In this document: positions 8,101 to 16,023 of the stretch, piece after piece
How the letters are laid out: every line of letters starts with the position of its first letter
Position numbering within the stretch: position 1 is the stretch's first letter
Assembly: GCA_003132405.1 (NCBI GenBank)
Contig: PKXQ01000124.1
Span: 1 to 44,647, forward strand
DNA: 44,647 bases
Direction of reading: 5' to 3'
From: Acidobacteriaceae bacterium
GTDB lineage: Bacteria; Acidobacteriota; Terriglobia; Terriglobales; Acidobacteriaceae
The notes under the pieces: model-generated
What the model was told of the DNA's origin: nothing
Seen by the model: the letters and a program-made list of their open reading frames with translations, nothing else
Databases searched by the model: none
Program-made: the position numbers and the translations under genes

Positions 8101-8889
8101 CTGGAAGTCGCGATCACGCAGGTATCCGAAGACGTCGCCGTGAAATTCGTTGGATCCGGATCGAGTGATGATGTTGACCACGCCACCAGCGGCGCGTCCG
8201 TATTCGGCGGCGTAGCTGTTGGTAATGATTTGAAATTCCTGCACATCTTCTTGCGAGACGGTCGAGCGCACGCCGTTGGTGGAATTGTCGGTCGCGTCGG
8301 CGCCATCAACATTGACTAAGTTGGAACGGGCGCGCTGTCCGCTCATGTTGAGGCCCGAGGTGGGAGCTGCTCCGGTGTTGGGCGCGTTATCGCGGACGAC
8401 CTGCGAATCCGTCAACGTGAAATTTATGTAGTTGCGGCCATTGATGGGCAGGTTGTCGATGCGGCGCTCGCCGATGGTGTCGGTAGATGAAGTACGCGAA
8501 GTTTCGACGAGGTCCGCCTGCGCGCTGACTTCAACAATTTCTTTGCCGCCCGCCACGGTGAGCGCGACAGGCAACTCCACCATTCCGCCGACAGTGATGG
8601 CGACTTCGGTGGCTTCGACCTTGGCGAAGCCGGGTGCGTCGACGGTGACGGTATAAGTGCCGGGAGACAATTGCCGTACGCTATAGCCGCCCTGGCCGTC
8701 GCTGGTTCCAGAGCGCTCGAGGCCCTTTGCGACGTCGCGCACGGTAACAGCGGCGTTGGTGACGGCACTACCCCTCGGATCTTTCAGGGTCACGTGAAGA
8801 TCGCCCGTGGCCGCGCCTTGCGCAAATGCAAATTGATGGATGAGTAAGAATAAGAAGGCGCAACATAAGAGACGCAGGGTCGCTTTCAT
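5128..8889 (-). CDS. TonB-dependent receptor with N-terminal carboxypeptidase-regulatory-like domain
   Basis: I chose ATG at 8889 because AGGAAC lies 5 nt before it; the frame continues 13 codons upstream. The protein (1253 aa) is an outer-membrane Oar-like receptor. It has a signal peptide (LLCCAFLFLLIHQFAFAQ) and then a CarboxypepD_reg-like beta domain at about 25-110 (GDLHVTLKDPRGSAVTNAAV, GGYSVRQLSPGTYTVTV). The plug is at about 125-260 (ERRIDNLPINGRNYINF, EFQIITNSYAAEYGRAAGGV). A long beta-barrel follows and ends at ...FALKLNW, with the usual aromatic C-terminal residue. Such receptors are very numerous in Acidobacteriota and take up polymers, peptides or chelates; the substrate here is unknown. 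The barrel contains many Asn/Gly/Pro-rich loops. Confidence 0.92.
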   Translation of the reverse strand: MKATLRLLCCAFLFLLIHQFAFAQGAATGDLHVTLKDPRGSAVTNAAVTVRDVAKGLERSGTSDGQGGYSVRQLSPGTYTVTVDAPGFAKVEATEVAITVGGMVELPVALTVAGGKEIVEVSAQADLVETSRTSSTDTIGERRIDNLPINGRNYINFTLTDSQVVRDNAPNTGAAPTSGLNMSGQRARSNLVNVDGADATDNSTNGVRSTVSQEDVQEFQIITNSYAAEYGRAAGGVVNIITRSGSNEFHGDVFGYLRDRDFQAVNPFSTTSNPAYTRVQAGTAFGGPIKKDKTYYFFSYEVTRRHETGFSSIGQDGFGLVNTDVSTAFGFPQGAGLVIQATPQQAAFLGPAPSPALAPYAITVGAASGIAVNGSYPAFYAGLVEAGVIPTPTNGTSPLAQFFDSCSYNPANPPSSNTLCNGLPASFLSLQSQEGNFPVFEGTSIYSLRLDHNLTANNRLTLRANVSPSTVTGIEVNGQDQPIGQNSYSRTSQQTYRDVAGVFQDTWTLGNNKVNEFLFQFSRRGLAYFYNKSIAAGDDPGINIIGEAYIGREPYSFIQRVEKRYQFIDNFSWTIGSHNTKFGVDFNYLPLTATFTVNYGGVYDFSNLSLFTGAPDLSSVQAYGLGIPSYVVQGVGGPNDSFSNKPLGVFWQDSWRARPNLTLNLGLRYDVEFPPTFAPPNALAQVGYNYLGVQKGIQTDTHNVQPRIGLAFDPKGDGKTVIRSSYGIFFDHPLLGLYFLGDASDGSKTGQLLFFGSNPCDGSSAGASPLNLNATNMFQGILGVPNCLPAGLASALGYQNNSAAGSACLAGPNPQRFDPCFPNSPFLNQQYITGPVAFPLISQPFGYPQGKGFVYAYSQQVNFSIERDLGNGFALNLAYNFNGGRHLNRPINANPARGDLLTANWQAAVAYGAATTSTSPLDIASCGPNLIPGAQLPYFVPSPLVSFFRPSGINPSLAGGPFAPCVPLALADLQAAGLNTKCNPLVTALANCVVFSDMDANYSNGSSVYHGFTANLRKRFNNHYEFLASYTWSHAIDDSTDLQATLVPQDSFYPGLDRSSSTFDQRHRFVFSGVYQTGKLTGSGFAPKFFSDWTFSPLIEFGSGRPFNIITGSSDNLQFSSQTGRPNIVLAGTPTNACGYPTIASKYSPSGYLQEVCFADITPTQLLQPNALLLLDGNLGRNAGVSPWNVFNDLRISKRVYFGERYNMDLIADMFNIANVYNYAAVSPLFTNAGQATAAYDPRQFQFALKLNW

Positions 8890-8982
8890 AGGGTTCCTGA
8901 GATCTTCCGCGTCGCGGCGGAAGGCCATATTAAAGTGCGTGATTGATGACCAGATAGTTGAACTCCGAGCACGGAAAGGAAA

Positions 8983-9000
8983 GCTGATATGTACATCAGC
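8983..9000. promoter_or_regulatory. Dyad GCTGAT-N6-ATCAGC upstream of the TonB-dependent receptor
   Basis: Two perfect 6-bp half-sites are separated by ATGTAC, an 18-bp element of the size usual for dimeric repressors. It lies 94 bp before the receptor start at 8889 in the divergent region shared with the amidinotransferase-like gene, so it could control either. No T-run follows. Operator function is inferred. Confidence 0.4.
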
Positions 9001-9162
9001 GAAGGGTGTTTAGGCAAGCAATAAGGTAGATTACCGTTGTCGCTAAGTCGCGCATCGCACTTCTCTTCCAATCCAATCAAATTTCGCGACAGCCGGTTCC
9101 TACATTGCGTTTATGGTCACCGTTGCTTAGATTTCTAAAAGCGAAAGATTCTCCGAGAGAGA

Positions 9163-10086
9163 TTGATCGTCGTGTCAGAAATATTTCTTGTGCCCTCGCT
9201 GCCGCATTCGGAAAAATTCAACGGCCATTCCATGACGGGCGGACTACTGCGGGTCATTGTTTGTCTACCGCAGAACGCGGGATGGAATAGCGCAGAGAAA
9301 GCGACGCAATGGCGAGACCTTGGGTTTCAGCACCTTCCAGATTTTGCAACAGCACAGGCGCAGCACGAGACTCTCTGCCGCTTGCTAAGGGAATCGGGCG
9401 CCGAAGTTCTATCTCTACCGGCTGCCGAATCGCTGACCCTCGATGCCGTCTATGCGCACGACGCGTCGCTCACCACCGATTTTGGCACAGTGCTGATGAA
9501 TCCGGGAAAGATAAATCGCGAAGCGGAGCCGCGAGCCCACGCCGATTTTTACCGGCACCTGGAAATTCCCCTATTCGGCGAAATACGGCTTCCGGCTTGC
9601 TCCGAATCGGGCGATATGATCTGGCTCGATTCGCGAACGTTGCTCGTTGGCGAAGGCTATCGGACGAACAAGGCCGGCATCGATCAGATGCGCGCTGTAC
9701 TCTCCGCCAAGAACATCGATGTGCGGTCGGCGCCATTGCCCTACGGGCCAGGGCCATCGGCTTGCTTGCACCTCATGTCGCTGATGAGCATGCTCGATGA
9801 GCGAACCGTCCTGGTTGATTTGCCGTGGCTGGCGGTTGAGACGGTCGAATTGCTGAAGGCGCATGAATTTCGCTTGCTTGAGATTGAATACTCCGAGCGT
9901 GACACGCTCGCCTGCAACGTGCTTTCGCTCGGAGAAAAGCGGCTGATTGCGCTCGAAGAAAACGCCCAAACAAATCAGCGTATGCGCGATGCGGGCTTTG
10001 ATGTGCGTACATTTCCAGGCTCCGAGATTTGCATCAATGGCGCGGGCGGCCCGACGTGCCTGACGCGACCGTTATTACGGAGATGA
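9163..10086 (+). CDS. Amidinotransferase/dimethylargininase (DDAH)-fold enzyme
   Basis: The sequence fits the guanidino-group-modifying superfamily (DDAH, arginine deiminase, amidinotransferase), which uses a Cys nucleophile with a conserved His and acidic residues. Visible are HDASLTTDFGTVLMNPG (the usual substrate-loop acid after a Pro-rich strand), CSESGDMIWLDSRTLLVGEG (GD motif), PSACLHLMSLMSML (catalytic His region) and the C-terminal INGAGGPTCLTRPLL with the nucleophile Cys. The length of 285-307 aa is normal. The start is uncertain: TTG 9163, GTG 9172 or ATG 9232. The homologous part begins near RVIVCLP, shortly after ATG 9232. The substrate is unknown; dimethylarginine or another guanidine compound is likely. 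The gene stands alone, divergent from the TonB receptor. Confidence 0.8.
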   Translation: MIVVSEIFLVPSLPHSEKFNGHSMTGGLLRVIVCLPQNAGWNSAEKATQWRDLGFQHLPDFATAQAQHETLCRLLRESGAEVLSLPAAESLTLDAVYAHDASLTTDFGTVLMNPGKINREAEPRAHADFYRHLEIPLFGEIRLPACSESGDMIWLDSRTLLVGEGYRTNKAGIDQMRAVLSAKNIDVRSAPLPYGPGPSACLHLMSLMSMLDERTVLVDLPWLAVETVELLKAHEFRLLEIEYSERDTLACNVLSLGEKRLIALEENAQTNQRMRDAGFDVRTFPGSEICINGAGGPTCLTRPLLRR

Positions 10087-10169
10087 ATCACCTGGATTGA
10101 CAAGTACACAACCATCACTGCGAAGCTAAGCCTCGGTGTTAATATGTCTGCGCCAGTAAAGGACTTATC

Positions 10170-10574
10170 ATGAGACGAATCGTCGCATCCGCGCTAACTC
10201 TGTTGATCGTCGTGGCACCATCGTTCGCTAAGACGCACAAAGACATGTATTCCGTACCCTGCACCGTCCTATGGAACGCCGTGAAAGATACGCTTCGCAA
10301 CTCGGGGAAGTATGGGATATTGGGTATCGACAACACCGAGACGACCGCGTCGTTTGTCATTGGTGGAACGCTCGGCGGAAAACGTATCAACTCCGTCGTG
10401 CTGAACGCAAAGGGCGAGACTTGCGAACTACAGGTTCAGACAGCCTACAGCGGTCTTATTCACGACGACGCAGGTGATTTCAAGAAGCGCGTGGATGAAT
10501 CCCTGGCCAAGCAGCAGGCGGTGCCGCCGGCTGCGGCCGCTCTGCCTGCAAAGACCGACAGCCCCAAGAATTGA
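10170..10574 (+). CDS. Small exported hypothetical protein
   Basis: ATG at 10170 begins a clear signal peptide (MRRIVASALTLLIVVAPSFA, cleavage probably before KTHKD). The mature domain (about 95 aa) contains DMYSVPCTVLWNAVKDTLRN, then TTASFVIGGTLGGKRINSVV and CELQVQTAYSGLIHDDAGDF. Similar small periplasmic proteins are common in Acidobacteriota, but I know no function for them. Two Cys residues could form a disulfide. The C-terminus is a low-complexity Ala/Pro tail. It is followed by the mfd promoter region. Weak similarity to lipoprotein-type beta domains is possible but cannot be shown here. Confidence 0.75.
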   Translation: MRRIVASALTLLIVVAPSFAKTHKDMYSVPCTVLWNAVKDTLRNSGKYGILGIDNTETTASFVIGGTLGGKRINSVVLNAKGETCELQVQTAYSGLIHDDAGDFKKRVDESLAKQQAVPPAAAALPAKTDSPKN

Positions 10575-10629
10575 CAGGCTTGACTCCCTGTTGGGCGGTG
10601 GTGGGTTCTCCGTAGCAACGCGCGTGGGG

Positions 10630-10648
10630 AATGGAGCGTCGCTCCATT
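10630..10648. promoter_or_regulatory. Perfect 19-bp palindrome overlapping the mfd promoter
   Basis: AATGGAGCG-T-CGCTCCATT is a perfect inverted repeat with one central base. Its centre lies 23 bp upstream of the candidate -10 TAGAAT of mfd, that is, over the -35 region. There is no T-run after it, so it is not a convincing terminator for the preceding gene. An operator for a dimeric repressor, possibly DNA-damage related, is the simplest reading; this is an inference. Confidence 0.5.
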
Positions 10649-10658
10649 CTGCCCGACT

Positions 10659-10667
10659 TGGTAGAAT
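10659..10667 (+). promoter_or_regulatory. Extended -10 element in front of mfd
   Basis: TGGTAGAAT fits the extended -10 pattern TGnTAnnnT. Only eight bases separate it from the ATG at 10676, so the transcript would be leaderless or nearly so. No good -35 hexamer is seen; the 19-bp palindrome sits there instead. Confidence 0.5.
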
Positions 10668-10675
10668 CAACAGGA

Positions 10676-13600
10676 ATGCTTTTGCCGTTTGTCCGCGAAC
10701 TTTTCGCGGACGTTGAACAATTGCCCGCCTTCACGCGTGCCGCCTCCCACCTGCGGGAGAGCGCGGGACGGATGAGTGTCACTGGACTATCGGCAGCCGC
10801 CAAGGCGCTAATCATAGTTTTGTTGCGGCGCACGGTTGAGCGGCCGTTTGTGCTGGTCGTGGTCGACAACCGTGCGGCCGAAGAGTTGCTCCCTGTTCTG
10901 CGCGCCTTTTGCGAATTAACCGGGGCGGCAGATCCTGACACGGTCGTTAGTCTACCGGCGCGCGATGTACTACCGTTTCAGAATCTATCGCCGCATCCGG
11001 AGATTCAGGAAGAACGCGCCACTGCTCTGTGGAAGATTGCGACCGGCCGCGCGGCGATTGTAGTTTCGCCGATCAGCGCAACCACTATCCTTCTTCGCTC
11101 TCCCGAGTACTACGCCGACCTGGCACGCGTTCTACGTCGAGGTGAAATTTTCGATCTGGAAAAACTGCTCGAGCACCTGAACACGGTTGGGTACAGCGCG
11201 ACCGACGTCGTCGAAATGCCCGGGCAATATGCGGCTCGCGGCGGCATTCTCGATGTGTATTCTCCGGAAGCGGATAGGCCGGTGCGCGTAGAGTTTTTTG
11301 GCGATGAGATTGAATCGATGCGCAAGTTTGATCCCGCGAGTCAGCGGTCTTCGAACCCAGTGGATGAAGCGTTGCTTCTGCCGCTGACGGAAACGCCGGT
11401 CACGGAAGAATTGCTCGGTTCGATCAATGCGCGCCTGTCAGGCAAACGTATTGCCGGATCGCCGGAAATTGTGGAGCAGGCGATGCGCGACTCCGGCGCC
11501 GGCGTTTTTCCAGGGTGGGAGTTCTACGCTCCCGTGGCGGGTGCCGATCGCACTATTTTCGAATTGCTTCCGGACGCGCGCGTGATTCTCGACGAACCTG
11601 AAACGCTGAAGCTGGAACTGGATAAAGTCTGGGCGCGAATTGATGAAGCGCACGAACGCAGCGGCGTAGGGAATTTGGTTCGCCCAGCGGATCTTTATTT
11701 GACTCCGCAAAACTGGCAGCAAAAAACCGCGACGCTCGCTGGAGCCGATTTTGAATACTTGGCGCTCGCGCGCGAGGTCGATGAAGGCGGTGAGAAAAGA
11801 GCGGAGGCGGCATTTTTATCCCAGCCCGCAACCCGCTTCCATGGCGCAGTTCCGGCGATGATTGAGCAGGTGCAGAAATTAGTCGTCAGCGGCACGCAGG
11901 TGATCCTCGCCGTGCCCAATATCGGAGAAGTCGAACGCCTCGCCGATATGTTTACCGAGTGCAATGCCTCATATCGTCTTGGCAGCCGGACGCGGAGCGG
12001 AGAAAGCTACGCCGATGAAACTTCGTATTTTGCCGGCGACGTGCTCACCACCACGCTGCTAAAGGCTTATCTGCCCGACGGTTTTGTTCTGCCAGAAGCG
12101 CATCTCGCGATCTTTGGCGCGCGCGACCTGTTCGACGAATCGGATCTGGTTGCTTCGCGGCCGCAGCGTCAAAAATCGAAAGTCTCGGCGTTTCTTTCCG
12201 ACTTTCGCGATCTGCAGGTCGGCGATTATGTTGTTCACGTCGAGCACGGCATCGGCCAGTATCAAGGCCTGAAAGAAATCAACCAGGACGACGGCACCGC
12301 GGAATTCATGCTGCTCGAATATGCCGAAGCGGCGCGCCTCTATGTTCCGCTGACTCGTCTCGATCTGGTGCAGAAATACCGATCGTCGGAGGGCGCAAAG
12401 CCCGTCCTCAACCATCTCGGCAGCGCCGCCTGGGGCAAGACCAAAGCTCGCGTGCGCAAGGCGATGAAGGATATGACCGACGAGTTGCTCAAACTCTACG
12501 CGCAGCGCCAGGCTGCACGCGGTCACATTTTTCCAGCCGATACGGAATGGATGAAAGAATTCGAAGATTCGTTCGAATACAACGAGACTGACGACCAGGC
12601 GCAGGCCATCGCCGACGTGAAGCGCGACATGGAATCGCAACTTCCAATGGATCGCCTGCTGTGCGGCGACGTTGGTTATGGCAAGACAGAAGTGGCGATG
12701 CGCGCGGCCTTCAAGGCCTTGAGCGATAACAAACAAGTCGCCGTGCTTGCGCCGACGACGGTCCTCGCCTTCCAGCACTACGAAACCTTCAAGCAACGAT
12801 TCGCGCCTTTTCCACTAACCGTCGAAATGATCAGCCGTTTTCGGACGCCGAAGCAGGTCAAGGAAATATTGCAGAGAGTCGAAGCGGGCAAAGTTGACAT
12901 CCTGATCGGCACGCATCGCCTGCTTTCGAAAGACGTGGAGTTCGCCGACCTAGGCCTATTGGTCGTCGACGAAGAGCAGCGTTTCGGCGTGCGCCACAAA
13001 GAGCGCATCAAGCAGATGCGCACTCAGGTCGACGTGCTCACCATGTCGGCCACGCCGATTCCACGCACGCTGCACATGTCGCTGGTCGGCCTTCGTGACA
13101 TGAGCGTGATCGAAACTCCGCCTAAAGATCGCATGGCGATTCAGACCGTTGTTGCTAATTGGGATGAAAAGCTCATCCAGTCGGCAATCGAGCAGGAACT
13201 TGACCGGGGCGGCCAGGTTTATTTCGTGCACAATCGCATCGATACCATCTGGGAAATTGCAGCCAAACTTCAATCGATGGTTCCAAACGCACGCATCGCC
13301 GTCGGCCACGGGCAAATGGGCGAAGGGGAACTCGAAAAAGTGATGTTGAAATTTATGCATCACGAAGCCGATATTCTGGTCTCGACTACGATTATCGAGA
13401 ACGGCCTCGACATTCCGCTGTGCAATACTATCCTGATCAATCGCGCCGAGCGGCTCGGTCTGTCGGAGCTTTACCAGCTCCGCGGACGTGTTGGACGCTC
13501 GAATCGGCGCGCCTACGCATATCTGCTGTTGCCGTCGGAAATTGAATTGACGCCGATTGCCCGCCGCCGCCTCGCCGCGCTCAAAGAATTTTCCGATCTC

Positions 13601-14224
13601 GGTGCCGGATTCAAAATCGCGGCGCTTGATCTCGAACTGCGCGGCGCAGGCAATCTACTCGGTGGAGAGCAGAGCGGCCACATCGAAGCGGTGGGCTTCG
13701 AACTTTATACGCAGATGCTGGAGCGCGCCGTGCGTGAGATGAAGGGCGATGCGGGTGTTGAAGTCACAGAAATTCAGCTCAATCTCGGCCTGAATATCCG
13801 CATTCCCTCCGACTATATAAAGGAAGAGAATCAGCGCCTGCGCATGTATAAGCGTGTCGCTGGCGTGGAAACCGAGTCGCAATTGCACGATGTGCGCTCA
13901 GAATTAATCGATCGCTATGGCGAGACGCCGCGCGCGGTTCGCAACCTACTCGATTACGCCGCGCTAAAGTTGCAGGCAATGCGAGTGGGCGCAACCGCGA
14001 TTGAACGCAAGCGCGAATTTGTGAGCATCAAGTTCAGCCAGAATGCCTCGATTGATGCGGAGAAGCTGGCGCGCTTTGTCGCTTCGCAGAGAGGCACGCA
14101 ATTTACTCCGGATGGGACGCTGAAATTTTCGATAAAAATCGACAGCGCGGAAGGCATTTTGCAAACGCTGCGCGATTTGTTGGAAGAGCTGGCCGCCCGA
14201 GAAGAAGCCGTGCGCGAGGTCTGA
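10676..14224 (+). CDS. mfd: Transcription-repair coupling factor Mfd
   Basis: Mfd removes RNA polymerase stalled at DNA lesions and recruits UvrA. I chose ATG at 10676 (1182 aa); the frame reaches back to 10631, but that stretch is the palindrome and promoter. The N-terminal UvrB-like module is seen ([38 protein letters not shown]). The RNA polymerase-interacting CarD-like domain starts near residue 513 ([18 protein letters not shown]). The SF2 translocase follows: Walker [10 protein letters not shown] near 662, GTHRLLS, DEEQ box VVDEEQRFG near 761, SATPIPRT, and in the second RecA domain [14 protein letters not shown] and QLRGRVGRS. The C-terminal TRCF domain begins near ITEIQLN-like [15 protein letters not shown]. 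All core motifs are intact. galU follows 26 nt downstream. Confidence 0.97.
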   Translation: MLLPFVRELFADVEQLPAFTRAASHLRESAGRMSVTGLSAAAKALIIVLLRRTVERPFVLVVVDNRAAEELLPVLRAFCELTGAADPDTVVSLPARDVLPFQNLSPHPEIQEERATALWKIATGRAAIVVSPISATTILLRSPEYYADLARVLRRGEIFDLEKLLEHLNTVGYSATDVVEMPGQYAARGGILDVYSPEADRPVRVEFFGDEIESMRKFDPASQRSSNPVDEALLLPLTETPVTEELLGSINARLSGKRIAGSPEIVEQAMRDSGAGVFPGWEFYAPVAGADRTIFELLPDARVILDEPETLKLELDKVWARIDEAHERSGVGNLVRPADLYLTPQNWQQKTATLAGADFEYLALAREVDEGGEKRAEAAFLSQPATRFHGAVPAMIEQVQKLVVSGTQVILAVPNIGEVERLADMFTECNASYRLGSRTRSGESYADETSYFAGDVLTTTLLKAYLPDGFVLPEAHLAIFGARDLFDESDLVASRPQRQKSKVSAFLSDFRDLQVGDYVVHVEHGIGQYQGLKEINQDDGTAEFMLLEYAEAARLYVPLTRLDLVQKYRSSEGAKPVLNHLGSAAWGKTKARVRKAMKDMTDELLKLYAQRQAARGHIFPADTEWMKEFEDSFEYNETDDQAQAIADVKRDMESQLPMDRLLCGDVGYGKTEVAMRAAFKALSDNKQVAVLAPTTVLAFQHYETFKQRFAPFPLTVEMISRFRTPKQVKEILQRVEAGKVDILIGTHRLLSKDVEFADLGLLVVDEEQRFGVRHKERIKQMRTQVDVLTMSATPIPRTLHMSLVGLRDMSVIETPPKDRMAIQTVVANWDEKLIQSAIEQELDRGGQVYFVHNRIDTIWEIAAKLQSMVPNARIAVGHGQMGEGELEKVMLKFMHHEADILVSTTIIENGLDIPLCNTILINRAERLGLSELYQLRGRVGRSNRRAYAYLLLPSEIELTPIARRRLAALKEFSDLGAGFKIAALDLELRGAGNLLGGEQSGHIEAVGFELYTQMLERAVREMKGDAGVEVTEIQLNLGLNIRIPSDYIKEENQRLRMYKRVAGVETESQLHDVRSELIDRYGETPRAVRNLLDYAALKLQAMRVGATAIERKREFVSIKFSQNASIDAEKLARFVASQRGTQFTPDGTLKFSIKIDSAEGILQTLRDLLEELAAREEAVREV

Positions 14225-14235
14225 CGTGGAGCAGT

Positions 14236-14241
14236 TACAAT
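14236..14241 (+). promoter_or_regulatory. Candidate -10 (TACAAT) for galU
   Basis: TACAAT lies 9 nt before the ATG at 14251, in the short gap after mfd. No -35 is evident. If used, the transcript would start at or within a few bases of the start codon. No ribosome-binding site is seen, which fits a leaderless message. galU may also be read through from mfd. Confidence 0.4.
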
Positions 14242-14250
14242 GATTCTGCG

Positions 14251-15171
14251 ATGAAAGCGACGCAAGAACGACGAATGCATGGCGACCGCCGCAAGATCCG
14301 GTCTGTCCGCAAAGCAATTTTTCCCGCCGCTGGGTTGGGCACGCGGTTCCTCCCAGCTACCAAAGCTCAGCCAAAAGAGATGCTGCCGCTGGTCGACAAG
14401 CCCATCATTCAATATGGAGTGGAAGAGGCCGTGGCCGCCGGATGCGACCAGATCATCATTATTACCGGACGCGGCAAAAGCGCAATCGAAGATCATTTCG
14501 ACGTCAGCTACGAACTCGAAAAGATGCTCGAAGAAAAGGGCAAGACCGATCTGCTCAAGATCGTGCGCCAGATTTCCGACATGATCTACGTCGCCTACGT
14601 GCGCCAGAAAGAGGCGCTCGGCCTGGGGCACGCCGTGCTCACCGCGCGCGAATTGATTGGCGACGAGCCCTTCGCCACTTTGCTTGCCGACGACGTGATC
14701 GACGCAAAAGTGCCTGTGCTTAAACAGTTGATGAATGTGTTCGATGAGAAGCGTTGCTCGGTGATCGCTACACAGGTAGTCGAGGGCTCGGCGATTTCTT
14801 CTTATGGAGTGATCAAAGCGAAAGAGGTTGAAGGCTCGGGTGGAAAGCTTTACGAAGTTCTTGATCTGGTGGAAAAGCCCAAGCTCGAGGATGCCCCTTC
14901 GAATCTGGCCGTGATCGGGCGCTACATTCTGACGCCGACGATTTTCGAAACGCTATCGAACATCAAACCTGGCGCGGGCGGCGAGTTGCAACTCACCGAC
15001 GGGCTTCGCGGGCTGCTCCAGCGTGAGAAGCTTTATGCCTACGTCTACGAAGGCCGCCGCCACGACACTGGAGATAAACTGGGATTTCTGAAAGCTACGG
15101 TTGAGTTCGCGCTGAAGCGCGAAGATCTGGGCGGAGAATTTCGGGACTATCTGAAGAATTTGAAGTTGTGA
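14251..15171 (+). CDS. galU: UTP-glucose-1-phosphate uridylyltransferase
   Basis: The enzyme makes UDP-glucose from UTP and glucose-1-phosphate for cell-envelope glycans. The nucleotide-binding signature is complete (KAIFPAAGLGTRFLPATKAQ, then PKEMLPLVDKPIIQYGVEEA). It is followed by ILVTG-like IIIITGRGKSAIEDHFD, the metal-binding LLADDVID and the sugar-binding KAKEVEGSG...LVEKP region. A length of 306 aa is normal for bacterial GalU. The start could be ATG 14251 or ATG 14278; the homologous region begins after both. It is the second gene after mfd on this strand. Confidence 0.95.
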   Translation: MKATQERRMHGDRRKIRSVRKAIFPAAGLGTRFLPATKAQPKEMLPLVDKPIIQYGVEEAVAAGCDQIIIITGRGKSAIEDHFDVSYELEKMLEEKGKTDLLKIVRQISDMIYVAYVRQKEALGLGHAVLTARELIGDEPFATLLADDVIDAKVPVLKQLMNVFDEKRCSVIATQVVEGSAISSYGVIKAKEVEGSGGKLYEVLDLVEKPKLEDAPSNLAVIGRYILTPTIFETLSNIKPGAGGELQLTDGLRGLLQREKLYAYVYEGRRHDTGDKLGFLKATVEFALKREDLGGEFRDYLKNLKL

Positions 15172-15318
15172 ATTGAGCTTGGCAATGTGCCCCAGATTCA
15201 CGAGTTACATCATCGTTTCCTCCGCGGCGGCCCATTGAAATAGGAGGACGATCTACCGTAGACGCCCTGCCCCATAGGAATCTACTTCTCGTTTAATAAA
15301 ATCAACACAATTCCCAGC

Positions 15319-15324
15319 TACAAT
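15319..15324 (+). promoter_or_regulatory. Candidate -10 (TACAAT) for the PhoB-like regulator
   Basis: TACAAT ends 6 nt before the GTG start at 15331, so initiation would fall on or next to the start codon. An ATG inside this element (15323) is closed by a stop after three codons and is not the start. No Shine-Dalgarno sequence is present. The preceding 150 bp after galU hold no gene. Confidence 0.45.
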
Positions 15325-15330
15325 GGTCGC

Positions 15331-16023
15331 GTGAAACCTACGATTTATGTGGTCGAAGACGATCCGGATATTTCTCGCCTGGTGCGCCATCATCTGGAAG
15401 GCGCGAGCTTCAACGTGCGACTCTACTCAACCGGCAATCAGGTCGTGGTCGACGCTGAGAGGCAACGTCCAGCGCTGTTTCTACTGGACATCATGGTGCC
15501 CGGGAAAGACGGATTGGAACTTTGCCGGCAGATTCGGCAGTCGGTCTCGCTGGCGTCGATTCCGGTGATTTTCCTGACGGCAAAGAGCGGCGAGGCGGAT
15601 CGCGTGCTCGGCCTGGAATTGGGCGCGGATGATTACATTCCGAAGCCTTTCAGTCCGCGCGAACTGGTGGCTCGCGTGAAAGCGGTGCTGCGGCGTTTCG
15701 AACGTCCGTTGCCGCCCTTGCCGACGAAGATTGATGAAGTGCACATCGATCCGAGCGCAATGACGTTGACCGTTCGCGGTAAGCAGGTTCCAACCACGGC
15801 CACTGAATTCCGATTGCTCGACCACTTCATGCGGCACGCGGGGCGCGTCTTTACTCGCGACCAGTTGCTTGACTCGGTGTGGCGGGACACGGCGTATGTG
15901 ACGCCGCGCTCGGTGGACGTTTATGTGCGGCGCATACGCGAAAAAATTGAGCCCGATCCCGAGAACCCGCGCTACCTGAAGACGGTGCGGGGTGCGGGCT
16001 ACCGGTTTGAGGTAGCGCGTTGA
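15331..16023 (+). CDS. OmpR/PhoB-family response regulator
   Basis: This is a two-domain DNA-binding regulator (230 aa, GTG start). The receiver domain covers about 1-120, with the acidic pocket VVEDD, phosphoacceptor Asp53 in LLDIMVPGKDG, the Thr of FLTAKS and the Lys of IPKPF. The winged-helix effector covers about 130-228 (TATEFRLLDHFMRHAGRVFTRDQLLDSVW, RSVDVYVRRIREKIEPDPENPRYLKTVRGAGYRF). The sequence and the partner kinase are closest to PhoB, so a role in the phosphate-starvation response is likely; the nearby phoU supports this. The start codon of the kinase overlaps its stop codon. Confidence 0.92.
   Translation: MKPTIYVVEDDPDISRLVRHHLEGASFNVRLYSTGNQVVVDAERQRPALFLLDIMVPGKDGLELCRQIRQSVSLASIPVIFLTAKSGEADRVLGLELGADDYIPKPFSPRELVARVKAVLRRFERPLPPLPTKIDEVHIDPSAMTLTVRGKQVPTTATEFRLLDHFMRHAGRVFTRDQLLDSVWRDTAYVTPRSVDVYVRRIREKIEPDPENPRYLKTVRGAGYRFEVAR

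Noticed and set aside
7687..8319. 210-codon plus-strand frame inside the first TonB-dependent receptor
   Set aside because: It is antisense to the conserved plug region of the receptor; the composition is a shadow of that gene.
12059..12796. 245-codon minus-strand frame inside mfd
   Set aside because: It is antisense to conserved mfd domains (CarD-like region and Walker A) and has no family features or ribosome-binding site.
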